From Candidatus Latescibacterota bacterium (GTDB lineage: Bacteria; Latescibacterota; UBA2968; UBA8231), in NCBI GenBank assembly GCA_016187725.1, contig JACPJE010000122.1:1-64000 (forward strand): a stretch of 64,000 bases of DNA, in the 5' to 3' direction. Below the pieces are notes generated by a model, which was given only the letters and a program-made list of their open reading frames with translations, was not told where the DNA came from and searched no databases. The stretch's first letter is position 1. Each line of letters opens with the position of its first letter. The position numbers and the translations under genes are program-made. Shown piece after piece: positions 56,262 through 64,000 of this stretch.

Positions 56262-57206
56262 GTGATCGAAGTGCGCGAACTCTCAAAGTACTACGGCGAT
56301 CTGGCGGCGGTCGAGCAGATCTCCTTCAGGGCCGAGAAGGGCGAAATCCTCGGCTTTCTGGGGCCCAACGGCGCCGGCAAGACCACCACCATGCGCATGC
56401 TCACCTGCTATCTGCCCCCCACCTCGGGCTCGGCCAGGGTGGCCGGCTACGACGTGGTCGAGGAATCGCTGGAGGCGCGCCGGCGCATCGGCTATCTGCC
56501 CGAACTGCCGCCCCTCTACGCCGATATGACGGTGCGGGCTTACCTGCGTTTCGTCGCCAAGATCAAGGGAGTGCCCAACGCCCAGTTGAACGGCCGCATC
56601 GACGACACCATGGAGAAGACGGGGGTCGCCCACGTGCACCACTCGATCATCGGCCATCTGTCCAAGGGGTACCGGCAGCGGGTGGGCCTGGCCCAGGCCC
56701 TGGTGCACAACCCCGAGGTGCTCATCCTCGACGAGCCGACCGTGGGCCTGGACCCCAAGCAGATCATCGAGATCCGCCAGGTGATCAAGGGGTTGGGCGG
56801 GGAGCACACCATCATCCTGAGCACCCACATCCTCCCCGAGGTGAGCATGACCTGCGAGAAGGTGGTGATCATCCACAACGGCCGCATCGTCGGCGAGGGC
56901 ACCCCCCAGAGCCTGATGGCCCAGCTCAAGGAGGGCGAGGTGCTGCGCGCCCAGATCAGCGGCCCGCCGGAGCAGGTGCAGACGCTGCTGCGCAGCATCG
57001 ACGGGGTGCTGGAGGTGGCGGGGGAAGCGGGTCGTTCCGCCGCAGAGCAGATCTACATCATCACCGCGGTCCCGGGCCGGGACGTGCGCGATCTGGTGGC
57101 CCGGCGGGTGGTGGACAGTGGGTTGGGGCTGCGCGAGCTGCGCGCCCTCGAAATGACCCTCGAAGACATCTTCCTGCGGCTGGTGACTGAGGAGGTGAAG
57201 GTCTGA
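56262..57206 (+). CDS. ABC transporter ATPase (GldA-like)
   Basis: 314 residues from a GTG. Walker A GPNGAGKTT, signature LSKGYRQRVGLAQALV, Walker B VLILDEPTVGLDP and the H-loop STHI. The 70-residue C-terminal part fits exporter ATPases that pair with two-component permeases. It feeds the permease at 57206 (4-base overlap) and the GldG-like protein at 57990. GldAFG of Flavobacterium supports gliding; such triples also occur in non-gliding bacteria. Confidence 0.94.
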   Translation: MIEVRELSKYYGDLAAVEQISFRAEKGEILGFLGPNGAGKTTTMRMLTCYLPPTSGSARVAGYDVVEESLEARRRIGYLPELPPLYADMTVRAYLRFVAKIKGVPNAQLNGRIDDTMEKTGVAHVHHSIIGHLSKGYRQRVGLAQALVHNPEVLILDEPTVGLDPKQIIEIRQVIKGLGGEHTIILSTHILPEVSMTCEKVVIIHNGRIVGEGTPQSLMAQLKEGEVLRAQISGPPEQVQTLLRSIDGVLEVAGEAGRSAAEQIYIITAVPGRDVRDLVARRVVDSGLGLRELRALEMTLEDIFLRLVTEEVKV

Positions 57207-57988
57207 TGAGCAATTTTCTCGCGATCTACACCAAGGAGCTGCGCTCCTACTTTGTCTCGCCGGTGGCCTACGTCATCGCCGGGGTCTTTCTCTTCCTCTC
57301 AGGCTACCTGTTCCGCAACATCCTGATGCAGTTCAATTTCTGGTGCCTGCAGTTCGGCCAGCGGGCGCAGATGATGGGCGGGGAGATGCCCAGCCTCAAC
57401 CTCAACGAGATGGTGGTCTCCCAGTTCTTCTCGGTGATGGACTTCATCTGGCTGCTGGTGATCCCCATGCTGACCATGAGGCTGATCGCCGAGGAGAAGA
57501 AGAGCGGCACCATCGAGTTGTTGATGACCTCGCCCATCTCCACCGTCGAGATCCTGCTGGGCAAGTTCTTCGCCTGCCTGACCCTCTACACCATGATCGT
57601 CGCCCTCACCGGGATCTACTGCGTCATCCTCGAACTGTACGGCAGCCCGGACTGGGGGCCCATCTTCTCCGCCTATTTCGGGTACCTGCTGCTGGGCGGC
57701 ACCTTCATCGGCGTGGGCCTGCTGGCCTCCTCGCTGACCGAGAACCAGATCGTCGCGGTGCTGCTGGGCTTCGGCATGTTGCTGCTTCTCTGGCTGATCG
57801 ACTGGTCGGCCAGCTTCGCCGGCCCCACCGCGGCCAAGATCCTCCAGTACGTCTCGATCATCGAGCACCTCAAGGACTTCCAGCGGGGGGTGATCGACAC
57901 CAAGGACGTGGTCTTCTACCTGAGCTTCATCTTCCTCAGCCTCTTCCTCACCAGCCGGGTGCTCGAATCGCGCAGATGGAGGCGCTAG
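57206..57988 (+). CDS. ABC transporter permease (GldF-like, ABC-2)
   Basis: 260 residues with six predicted membrane segments. FLAIYTKELRSYFVSPVAYV at the start, and the mid-protein motif MRLIAEEKKSGTIELLMTSP is typical of ABC-2 permeases next to GldG. Ends FLTSRVLESRRW. Its start overlaps the ATPase stop. Confidence 0.93.
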   Translation: MSNFLAIYTKELRSYFVSPVAYVIAGVFLFLSGYLFRNILMQFNFWCLQFGQRAQMMGGEMPSLNLNEMVVSQFFSVMDFIWLLVIPMLTMRLIAEEKKSGTIELLMTSPISTVEILLGKFFACLTLYTMIVALTGIYCVILELYGSPDWGPIFSAYFGYLLLGGTFIGVGLLASSLTENQIVAVLLGFGMLLLLWLIDWSASFAGPTAAKILQYVSIIEHLKDFQRGVIDTKDVVFYLSFIFLSLFLTSRVLESRRWRR

Positions 57989-57989
57989 G

Positions 57990-60900
57990 ATGAAGAGGTA
58001 CAGCGTACCGCTCAGCCTGGCCGGCGCGGCCCTGGCCCTGGCCGGCGGCCTGGCCTACCTGCTGGGGCCCGAGTCGGCGGCCCTGGCCCTGGCCAATCTG
58101 GGGGCGGGTCTGGCGCTGGTGGTAATCGCCGGCTTGCTCAATCCCGAACTCTTCCGCCAGTACGGCCGCTGGCTCAACGCCTTCTGGGGCAGCCTGATGG
58201 TGCTGGGCATCGCGGCGATGCTCAACTTTCTCGGCACCCGCTACCACGACCGCCTGGACCTGACCGCCGGCAAGCTGCACAGCCTGGCGGATCTGACCCT
58301 GGAGACCCTCAAGGGCCTGCCCGAGGAGGTGCACGCCCTGGGCTTCATGGAGCAGGGCAAGGACGAGGCCCTGGAAGGCCTGCTCAAGGAGTACGCCAGC
58401 CACGGCAGCCAGTTCAGCTACGAGTTCGTCGACCCAGACCGCGATCCGGACCGCACCAAGGAGTACGGGGTGCGCAATTACAACACCCTGGTGCTGGAGA
58501 GCGGCAAAAAGCAGCAGAAGGTCACTGAACTCAACGAGAAGGAGATCACCAGCGCCCTGCTCAAACTGGTGCGCGACCGGCAGGACAAGGTCTACCTGAG
58601 CGTGGGGCACGGGGAGGGCGGCGCCGGGGCCGGGGAGCAGGGCTACGGCCGGCTGAAGGCCCGTCTCCAGGAATTCAACTACGAGGTGGAGGACTCCCTC
58701 TTTCTGGCCCGCGCCGGGGCGGTGCCCGCCGATTGCGCCCTGCTGGTGGTCCTCTCCCCCAAGACCCCCTTCCTCAGCAACGAAGTCGAGGCCCTGCGCC
58801 GCTACCTCAAGGGGGGTGGGGCCGCCCTGGTGCTCTTGGACCCGCCCTACCAGACGGGCCTGGAAGGGCTGCTGGGCGAATGGGGCATCGAGGTGGAGAA
58901 CGACTTCGTCATCGACACCAGTGGGCTTGGCAGCCTTTTTGGCCTGGACTACACCAGTCCGGTGGCCGTGGAGTACGGCGACCATCCCGTCACCCGCAAG
59001 CACCGCGGCCTGATGACCTTCTACGAGTTGTGCCGTTCGGTGCATTACAGCGAGCGGTCCGGGCTCAACGGGACCGACCTAGTCAAGACCAGCAAAGAGG
59101 GCTGGGCTGAGACCGACCTGGGGGTGCTGCAGGCCAAGGGCAACAAGACGGTGAAACTGGACGAGGGGGTGGATCGGCCCGGTCCCATCTCCCTGGCGGC
59201 GGCCGTCGACGCCGGCCAGGGGGGCGGCCGGCTGGTGGTCTTTGGCGACGCCGACTTCGCCGGCAACCGCTTCTTCGACCTGCAGGGCAACGGCGACCTG
59301 GCCCTCAACGCGATCAGCTGGCTGGCCGAGGACGAGAGCCTGATCTCCATTCGGCCCCGGGAGCCGGGGTACAATCCCATCGCCCTGACCGAGAGCCAGT
59401 CGGATTTCATCTTCTGGTTGACGGTGGTGCTCTATCCCCTGGCCGTGGCGGTGGCCGGCATCGCGGTGGTCTCGCGCAAGGGGCGGTGGAACCTGGCCGA
59501 GTTGAGCGCCGCCGGCCTGGGTATCGTCCTGTCACTGGGGGTGGTGGGGCTGCTCAATTTCATCGGCGACCGCTACCACGCCCGCTTCGATCTGAGCGCC
59601 GATAAACTCTTCACCCTCTCAGAAGACACCCACCGGCTGCTGGACGAGACCGAGGCCCAGAACCGCTATATCTCAGTCAAGACCTTCATGGCCAAGACCG
59701 AGGGCGTGCGCTTCCAGGAGGTCATGGACCAGTACCGGTACGCCTCCAAGCACTTCGACTACGAGGTGCTCGATCCCCAGAAACACACCCTGGAGGTCAA
59801 GCAGTACGGGGTGCGCGAACGGGGCACCTCGGTGGTGGAGGTCAGTGGCGAAGGCAAGGTGCGCACCGAGAAGATCACCGCCCAGAGCGAGGAGGCCCTG
59901 AGCAACGCCATCCAGCGGGCCATGAAGGCCGAGGAGCGCAAGGTCTACTTCACCGGCGGGCACCAGGAGGGGCAGCTCTCCCAGGTGGACGGCAAGGGCT
60001 TCAGCATCCTGGGCGGCCGGCTCAAGGAGATGAACTTCCAGGTGGAGGAGGGTCTGGGCATCGCCGGGAGCGGTATTCCCGAGGACGCTACCCTGCTGGC
60101 GGTAGTGGGGCCCAGGCAGCCCCTCTCACCGGCCGAGGCCCAGGCCCTGCGCGCCTATCTCAAGAAGGGGCACAGCGCCCTCTTCATGCTCGACCCGGGC
60201 CCGCCCACCGGCCTGGAAGGGCTGCTCGACGAGTACGGAGTGGAGCTGGGCCAGAACTTCGTCGTGGACCTGAGCGGCATCGGCCAGCTCCTGGGGGCGG
60301 ATGTCTCGGTGCCGGTGGTGGTGCAGTACGGCGAGCACCCGATCACCGCCCGCCTTTCCCAGGGTACCATGAGCTTCTATCCCCTGGCCCGGTCGGTGTC
60401 GCTGGCCGGCCGCCCCGGCCCGGACAAGACGGCCCTGGTCTTCACCCACCGCAGCAGTTGGGGCGAGAGCGACCTGGGGCCCATCACCGGGGTGGGGGGA
60501 GGGCAGGTGGAATTCGATCCGGCCAGGGACAAGCAGGGACCCCTGTCGCTGGGAGTGGCGGTCAAGGCGGCGGCTGACAGCAGTGCCCACACCGAGGATC
60601 AGACCCGGCTGGTGGTCTTCGGCGACGCCGATTTCGCCAGCAACCAGTACTTTGGCCAACAGGCCAACGGCGAACTCCTGGCTAGCAGCATCTCCTGGCT
60701 GGGTGAAGGGGAGGACAAGCTGGACATTCCGCTCAAGGAGCCGCCCTTCAACCCCATCAATCTGATCGGCAACCAGGGGGCGGTGGTGCTGTGGGTCTCG
60801 GTCTTCATCGTGCCCTTTGCCGTCGCCCTGTCCGGAGTGCTGATGATGCTGCGCCGGGGGTACCAGACCTACGCGTCCGGGTTCATCTCCTGGCTGATGT

Positions 60901-61208
60901 ACACCTTCATCGGCGCGGCGATCTTCTACTTCATCCAAGGGGTCATCGGCCTGAGCGAGGCCAGCGCGCCGCGCGGGCAGGGTTATCTATTGTTGGCGCT
61001 CTTGTGCGGGGCGGCCAGCTACGGGCTCTTCAGGCGCCAGGGGCAGGCCTGGATTCTGGCGGCCGGACTGGCGGTGCTCAACGCCGCCGCCGGCTTGGTG
61101 GCCATACCTCATGAGACCATCCAGTTGCTCTTCGCCGCCCTGTGGGTGGCCAACGCCTGCATTCTGGTCTGGATCAAGAAAGCCTTCGGCGGCGAGCGGG
61201 AGGGATAG
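57990..61208 (+). CDS. GldG-like ABC auxiliary protein, internally duplicated
   Basis: 1072 residues, about twice the usual GldG length. Two membrane helices start the protein (about 8-50). Module one (about 68-500) and module two (about 510-957) have the same order: a helix ending NF-G-RYH-R-DL, an ABC_transp_aux-type periplasmic domain (…GHGEG…/…GGHQEG…, RLVVFGDADFA…), then a helix. Further membrane segments (about 960-1066) end the protein. Identical landmarks in both halves (RLVVFGDADFA, TGLEGLL) show tandem duplication or gene fusion. Its role with the GldA/GldF exporter is not known in detail. Confidence 0.88.
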   Translation: MKRYSVPLSLAGAALALAGGLAYLLGPESAALALANLGAGLALVVIAGLLNPELFRQYGRWLNAFWGSLMVLGIAAMLNFLGTRYHDRLDLTAGKLHSLADLTLETLKGLPEEVHALGFMEQGKDEALEGLLKEYASHGSQFSYEFVDPDRDPDRTKEYGVRNYNTLVLESGKKQQKVTELNEKEITSALLKLVRDRQDKVYLSVGHGEGGAGAGEQGYGRLKARLQEFNYEVEDSLFLARAGAVPADCALLVVLSPKTPFLSNEVEALRRYLKGGGAALVLLDPPYQTGLEGLLGEWGIEVENDFVIDTSGLGSLFGLDYTSPVAVEYGDHPVTRKHRGLMTFYELCRSVHYSERSGLNGTDLVKTSKEGWAETDLGVLQAKGNKTVKLDEGVDRPGPISLAAAVDAGQGGGRLVVFGDADFAGNRFFDLQGNGDLALNAISWLAEDESLISIRPREPGYNPIALTESQSDFIFWLTVVLYPLAVAVAGIAVVSRKGRWNLAELSAAGLGIVLSLGVVGLLNFIGDRYHARFDLSADKLFTLSEDTHRLLDETEAQNRYISVKTFMAKTEGVRFQEVMDQYRYASKHFDYEVLDPQKHTLEVKQYGVRERGTSVVEVSGEGKVRTEKITAQSEEALSNAIQRAMKAEERKVYFTGGHQEGQLSQVDGKGFSILGGRLKEMNFQVEEGLGIAGSGIPEDATLLAVVGPRQPLSPAEAQALRAYLKKGHSALFMLDPGPPTGLEGLLDEYGVELGQNFVVDLSGIGQLLGADVSVPVVVQYGEHPITARLSQGTMSFYPLARSVSLAGRPGPDKTALVFTHRSSWGESDLGPITGVGGGQVEFDPARDKQGPLSLGVAVKAAADSSAHTEDQTRLVVFGDADFASNQYFGQQANGELLASSISWLGEGEDKLDIPLKEPPFNPINLIGNQGAVVLWVSVFIVPFAVALSGVLMMLRRGYQTYASGFISWLMYTFIGAAIFYFIQGVIGLSEASAPRGQGYLLLALLCGAASYGLFRRQGQAWILAAGLAVLNAAAGLVAIPHETIQLLFAALWVANACILVWIKKAFGGEREG
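58191..60860 (+). repeat. Two tandem GldG modules within one gene
   Basis: Module one spans codons from about 58191, module two from about 59520 to 60860. The DNA has diverged, but both translate to the same ordered landmarks, such as LNFLGTRYHDRLDL versus LNFIGDRYHARFDL and VVFGDADFAGNRFF versus VVFGDADFASNQYF. Confidence 0.75.
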
Positions 61209-61211
61209 GCA

Positions 61212-62585
61212 ATGCGTCTGAAGACCAATCTGGTGATCGGGGTTCTCTTCGCGGCCCTGCTGGCCTTTGTCTACTTCTATGAGATCAGGGGCGGCGAGGA
61301 AAGGCGGGCCGAGTCGGACAAGGCCAAGAAACTGGTGGACTTTTCCGAGAGCGAGGCCAGGCGACTGACCATCGACCGCATCGACACCCTGATCGCCATC
61401 GAGAAGGTGCAGGACCGCTGGTGGCTCAAGTCGCCGGTGGAATGCGAGGCGGACCAGGAGGCGGTGGACCGGTACCTGCGCAACCTGCGCGAGAGCGAGC
61501 GGGACAAGGTGGTGGAGGAGGCCGACCGGGTGCGGGACAATCCGGAGCTGGCCCAGAAGTACCGGCTGCACGCCCCGCGCCTGAAGGTGGTGGTCGAGAC
61601 GGCCTCCGGCAGCACCGACACCCTATGGTGGGGGGCCGACAGTCCCACCCAGCGCTTTGTGTACGTGCAGCAGCGCGGGGGCAACCCCGAGATCTTCACC
61701 GTGCAGGCCTGGCGCTTCGACAACCTCGACAAGGGGATCTTCGACCTGCGCGACCGCCGGGTGCTGGCCTTTGACCAGGAGGCGGTGCGCGAAGCGCGGC
61801 TGATCCAGCCCCAGGCCACCCTCTCCCTGGCCAAGGCCGAGGGCTGGCGCCTGGTGAGCCCGGTGGCCGCCCCGGCTGACGAGGGGGCAGTGAAGGGCTT
61901 GCTCGACCAACTGCACCAGGCCCAGGCCAAGTCCTTTGTCCCCGAGCCGGCAGTCGCCCAGTACGGGCTCACTTCGCCGACCCTGGAGGTCTCGCTGCTC
62001 CTGGGCGACGAGCGGGCCGAGAAGCGCCTGCGGGTGGGCGCCCCGGCCTCGGGCGGGGCCTATTACGCCCAGGACCCCAGCCGGGCAGGGGTGTTCACCG
62101 TCGATTCCTCGCTGGTGCGGCAACTGAGCAAGACCGCCTTCGACCTGCGCGACAAGAAGCCGCTCAAGTTCGCCCGCGACCAGGTGGACCGCATCGAACT
62201 GCAGCGGCCAGGCCAGCTGCTGGCCGCCGCCAAGGACACCGCCGGGGTCTGGTCCCTGGCCGCGCCCCAGAGCGGCCCGGCAAAATCCTGGAAGTTCAAC
62301 AACCTGCTCAACCAGTTGGAAGGGGTGGAGGCGGAGGAGTTCGTCGGCGAGGCCGTGCGCGATCTGCGGCCCTACGGGTTGGACACGCCTAGCCTGCGGG
62401 TGGTCCTGCAGGCCGGCGGCAAGACCGCGATGGAAGTGAAGCTGGGGGAGAAAGCCTCCCAGGTCTATCTGGCCAAGGGAGGGGAACAGGCGGTGTACCG
62501 GGTGGCTGCGTCGGTGCTCAAGGATCTGGACCTGCAACTCCAGGACGTGGCCCAGACCACGGAAGCGGCGCAGACAGGGCAGTGA
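61212..62585 (+). CDS. DUF4340 protein with three repeat units
   Basis: 457 residues starting right after the GldG-like gene. One N-terminal membrane helix (about 5-23), then three similar beta-rich DUF4340 units (roughly 45-195, 200-320, 320-450), marked by ILDQ/L-type motifs such as RYLRNLRES, GLLDQLHQAQ, NLLNQLEGVE and by AR-YGLTSPT/YGLDTPS. DUF4340 proteins often follow GldG genes. Likely a membrane-anchored periplasmic accessory; function unknown. Confidence 0.85.
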   Translation: MRLKTNLVIGVLFAALLAFVYFYEIRGGEERRAESDKAKKLVDFSESEARRLTIDRIDTLIAIEKVQDRWWLKSPVECEADQEAVDRYLRNLRESERDKVVEEADRVRDNPELAQKYRLHAPRLKVVVETASGSTDTLWWGADSPTQRFVYVQQRGGNPEIFTVQAWRFDNLDKGIFDLRDRRVLAFDQEAVREARLIQPQATLSLAKAEGWRLVSPVAAPADEGAVKGLLDQLHQAQAKSFVPEPAVAQYGLTSPTLEVSLLLGDERAEKRLRVGAPASGGAYYAQDPSRAGVFTVDSSLVRQLSKTAFDLRDKKPLKFARDQVDRIELQRPGQLLAAAKDTAGVWSLAAPQSGPAKSWKFNNLLNQLEGVEAEEFVGEAVRDLRPYGLDTPSLRVVLQAGGKTAMEVKLGEKASQVYLAKGGEQAVYRVAASVLKDLDLQLQDVAQTTEAAQTGQ

Positions 62586-63529
62586 TGGGCTGGTGGGTCT
62601 TGAGCGCCCTCTGGCTGGCCGGGGCGCTGCCCGCTTGGGCGGTCCCGGCCGTGGAAGCCCGGCTGGACACCGCGCAGGTGCGGGTGGGAGATCCCCTGCA
62701 CCTGGAACTGCGCCTGCGCTACGACCAGGGCACCGAGCCCTTGGTGCCGGCGCTGCCCTCCCTGCTGCCTGATTTTTCCGTGCGTCCCGAGACCCCGGGC
62801 CCGCCGGTGGGCAGAGGGGGCGGGATGGAGGAGGTGCGGCGTTACGAACTCCGGCTCTTCAAGCCCGGAACGCACCAGATCCCCCCGCTGGAAATCGGCT
62901 TTGTCCAGGGGGACACCCTCAGACTGTCCACCCCCCCGCTGCAGATCGAGGTGCTCAAGGTGCGGCAGGAGGGGGACGAGGAATTGCGGGATATCAAGGG
63001 CCCGGTGGAACTGGGCGGAAGGATGCCGGCCTGGGCCTGGGGCCTGCTGGGTGGGCTGGTCGCCCTGGCCCTGGCCGGGTGGGTGTACTGGTGGCTGGAG
63101 CGCCGGCAGCGGCCCGCCCTTCCTCCCCCCTCTCCGCCTCCCAAGGACTACCTGGCTGAGTTCGCGCGCATCGCGGCCATGGGCCTCTTGGAGCGGGGGG
63201 GGACCAAGGTCTATTACTCGCTGCTGGCGGAGACCCTGCGCCGTTTTCTCGAAGACCGGCTGGGCATCGAGGCCATGGAGCGGACCACCGCGGAGATCTC
63301 CCAGGCCCTGAGCGCCAGCCGCTGCGAAGCCGCCCTGGCCGCGCAGATCGAGCGCTTCCTCAGCGCTGCAGATCTGGTCAAATTCGCCCGTTTTACCCCC
63401 GCTGAGGGCGAGGCGCGCCAGGCCCCCGAGGCGGGCAAGGCCATCGTGCGCCGGGCCCTGGCGCTCAAGGCGGAGGAAGAAGAAGAAGCCCGCCAGGCCC
63501 TGGAGCCCGCTCCGGCGCCGACTGCGTGA
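62585..63529 (+). CDS. BatD-like / DUF4381-type membrane protein
   Basis: 314 residues from the ATG at 62585, overlapping the previous stop (a GTG at 62582 is possible). Signal peptide (about 1-20), a beta-rich periplasmic part with KPGTHQIPPLEIGFVQGD, a membrane helix (about 148-171), and a cytoplasmic helical part with the LRRFLEDRLGIEAMERTTAE motif typical of BatD/DUF4381 neighbours of BatA. Probably part of a membrane complex with the BatA-like protein. Confidence 0.75.
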   Translation: MGWWVLSALWLAGALPAWAVPAVEARLDTAQVRVGDPLHLELRLRYDQGTEPLVPALPSLLPDFSVRPETPGPPVGRGGGMEEVRRYELRLFKPGTHQIPPLEIGFVQGDTLRLSTPPLQIEVLKVRQEGDEELRDIKGPVELGGRMPAWAWGLLGGLVALALAGWVYWWLERRQRPALPPPSPPPKDYLAEFARIAAMGLLERGGTKVYYSLLAETLRRFLEDRLGIEAMERTTAEISQALSASRCEAALAAQIERFLSAADLVKFARFTPAEGEARQAPEAGKAIVRRALALKAEEEEEARQALEPAPAPTA

Positions 63530-63539
63530 GGGAAGCGCC

Positions 63540-64000
63540 ATGGCGCATCTGCGCTTTGCCGATCCCGAGTGGCTGCTGGCCCTGATCCTCCTGCCCCTGC
63601 TGCTCTACCGCTACCTAGCCGAGCACCGCCGGGCCAGGAGCGGCCTGCGCTTTTCCGATCTGGGACTGCTACAGGCCGCCGGCCCCACCCTGTGGACCCG
63701 GCTGCGGCACTGCCTCATCGTTTTCAAACTCCTGGGTCTGGCCTGCCTGGTGCTGGCCATGGCCCGGCCCCAGGCCGGCAGGGAGCGCCGCGAACTGTCC
63801 GCCGAGGGCGTGGACATCTTGTTGACCCTGGACGTCTCCTCCAGCATGGAGGCCAAGGACCTGGGGTCCAGGAACCGCCTGGAGATCGCCAAGGAGGTGG
63901 TGGCCGAGTTCATCCGCGGGCGGCACAGCGACCGGCTGGGATTGGTGGTCTTTGCCGGCGAGAGCTTCACCCAGTGCCCCCTGACCCTGGATTACGATAT
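63540..64000 (+). CDS. BatA-like VWA-domain membrane protein, N-terminal part
   Basis: Runs off the right edge; 153 codons are visible from the ATG at 63540. N-terminus FADPEWLLALILLPLLLYRY is the Bat-type membrane segment, with a second helix near residues 58-75. The VWA MIDAS motif DVSSS appears at about residues 98-102, then RLEIAKEVVAEFI and RLGLVVFAGESFTQCPLT. In Bacteroidota-type Bat clusters, BatA is a MoxR substrate. Confidence 0.9.
   Translation, partial: MAHLRFADPEWLLALILLPLLLYRYLAEHRRARSGLRFSDLGLLQAAGPTLWTRLRHCLIVFKLLGLACLVLAMARPQAGRERRELSAEGVDILLTLDVSSSMEAKDLGSRNRLEIAKEVVAEFIRGRHSDRLGLVVFAGESFTQCPLTLDYD

Overview
The window is GC-rich bacterial chromosome with tightly packed genes. 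It holds three tRNAs and about 70 protein genes, and no stretch over 300 bases lacks a gene. A lipobox lipoprotein, a predicted periplasmic binding-fold protein, MacB/FtsX-type permeases and a GldAFG/Bat-type cluster point to a Gram-negative (diderm) bacterium. Three sigma-54 activators and the permease style recall the FCB group and neighbouring candidate phyla, but the phylum cannot be fixed from this sequence alone. Ribosomal proteins S4, S14, L33 and L36 are all the zinc-binding (four-ligand) forms.

Layout. 1-4179: four FtsX-like ABC permeases in an A-B-A-B arrangement, the first cut by the window edge. 4207-4534 (minus): a DUF5678 gene followed by the decayed C-terminus of an aspartyl-protease gene. 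4629-7315: an NtrC-type response regulator overlapping its histidine kinase. 7305-12052 (minus): sbcD-sbcC, then a small coiled-coil/membrane protein with its own sigma-54 promoter. 12275-12745: greA with a terminator. 12873-15982: a GAF-GAF-PAS sigma-54 activator, an AT-rich regulatory gap with a near-perfect -24/-12 promoter, and a 144-residue protein made of three tandem zinc-ribbon-like units. That gene has its own terminator.

16068-45054: one long gene-expression block. It runs tRNA-Gly, tRNA-Thr, rpmG, tRNA-Trp, secE, nusG, rplKAJL, rpoBC, rpsLG, fusA, tuf, then the S10-spc-alpha ribosomal-protein genes to rplQ, and closes with a strong terminator. Two points stand out: rplC (L3) is missing from its near-universal place between rpsJ and rplD, and a long hairpin sits between rplL and rpoB.

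45070-53678: an RlmD-type rRNA methyltransferase, then a PilZ-like protein and a sigma-54 activator with a degenerate receiver, divergently transcribed from overlapping promoters. These are followed by a ClpX-like unfoldase without the zinc domain, a TPR/periplasmic-binding (LpoA-like) protein and an FmdB zinc ribbon. 53733-64000: a TPR lipoprotein, MoxR ATPase, DUF58 protein, a GldA/GldF ABC exporter, a GldG-like protein that is an internal tandem duplication, a three-unit DUF4340 protein, a BatD-like protein and the start of a BatA-like VWA protein.

The most promising undescribed elements are the two small genes behind almost identical sigma-54 promoters (minus strand at 7637-7652; plus strand at 15480-15495), each beside a sigma-54 activator.
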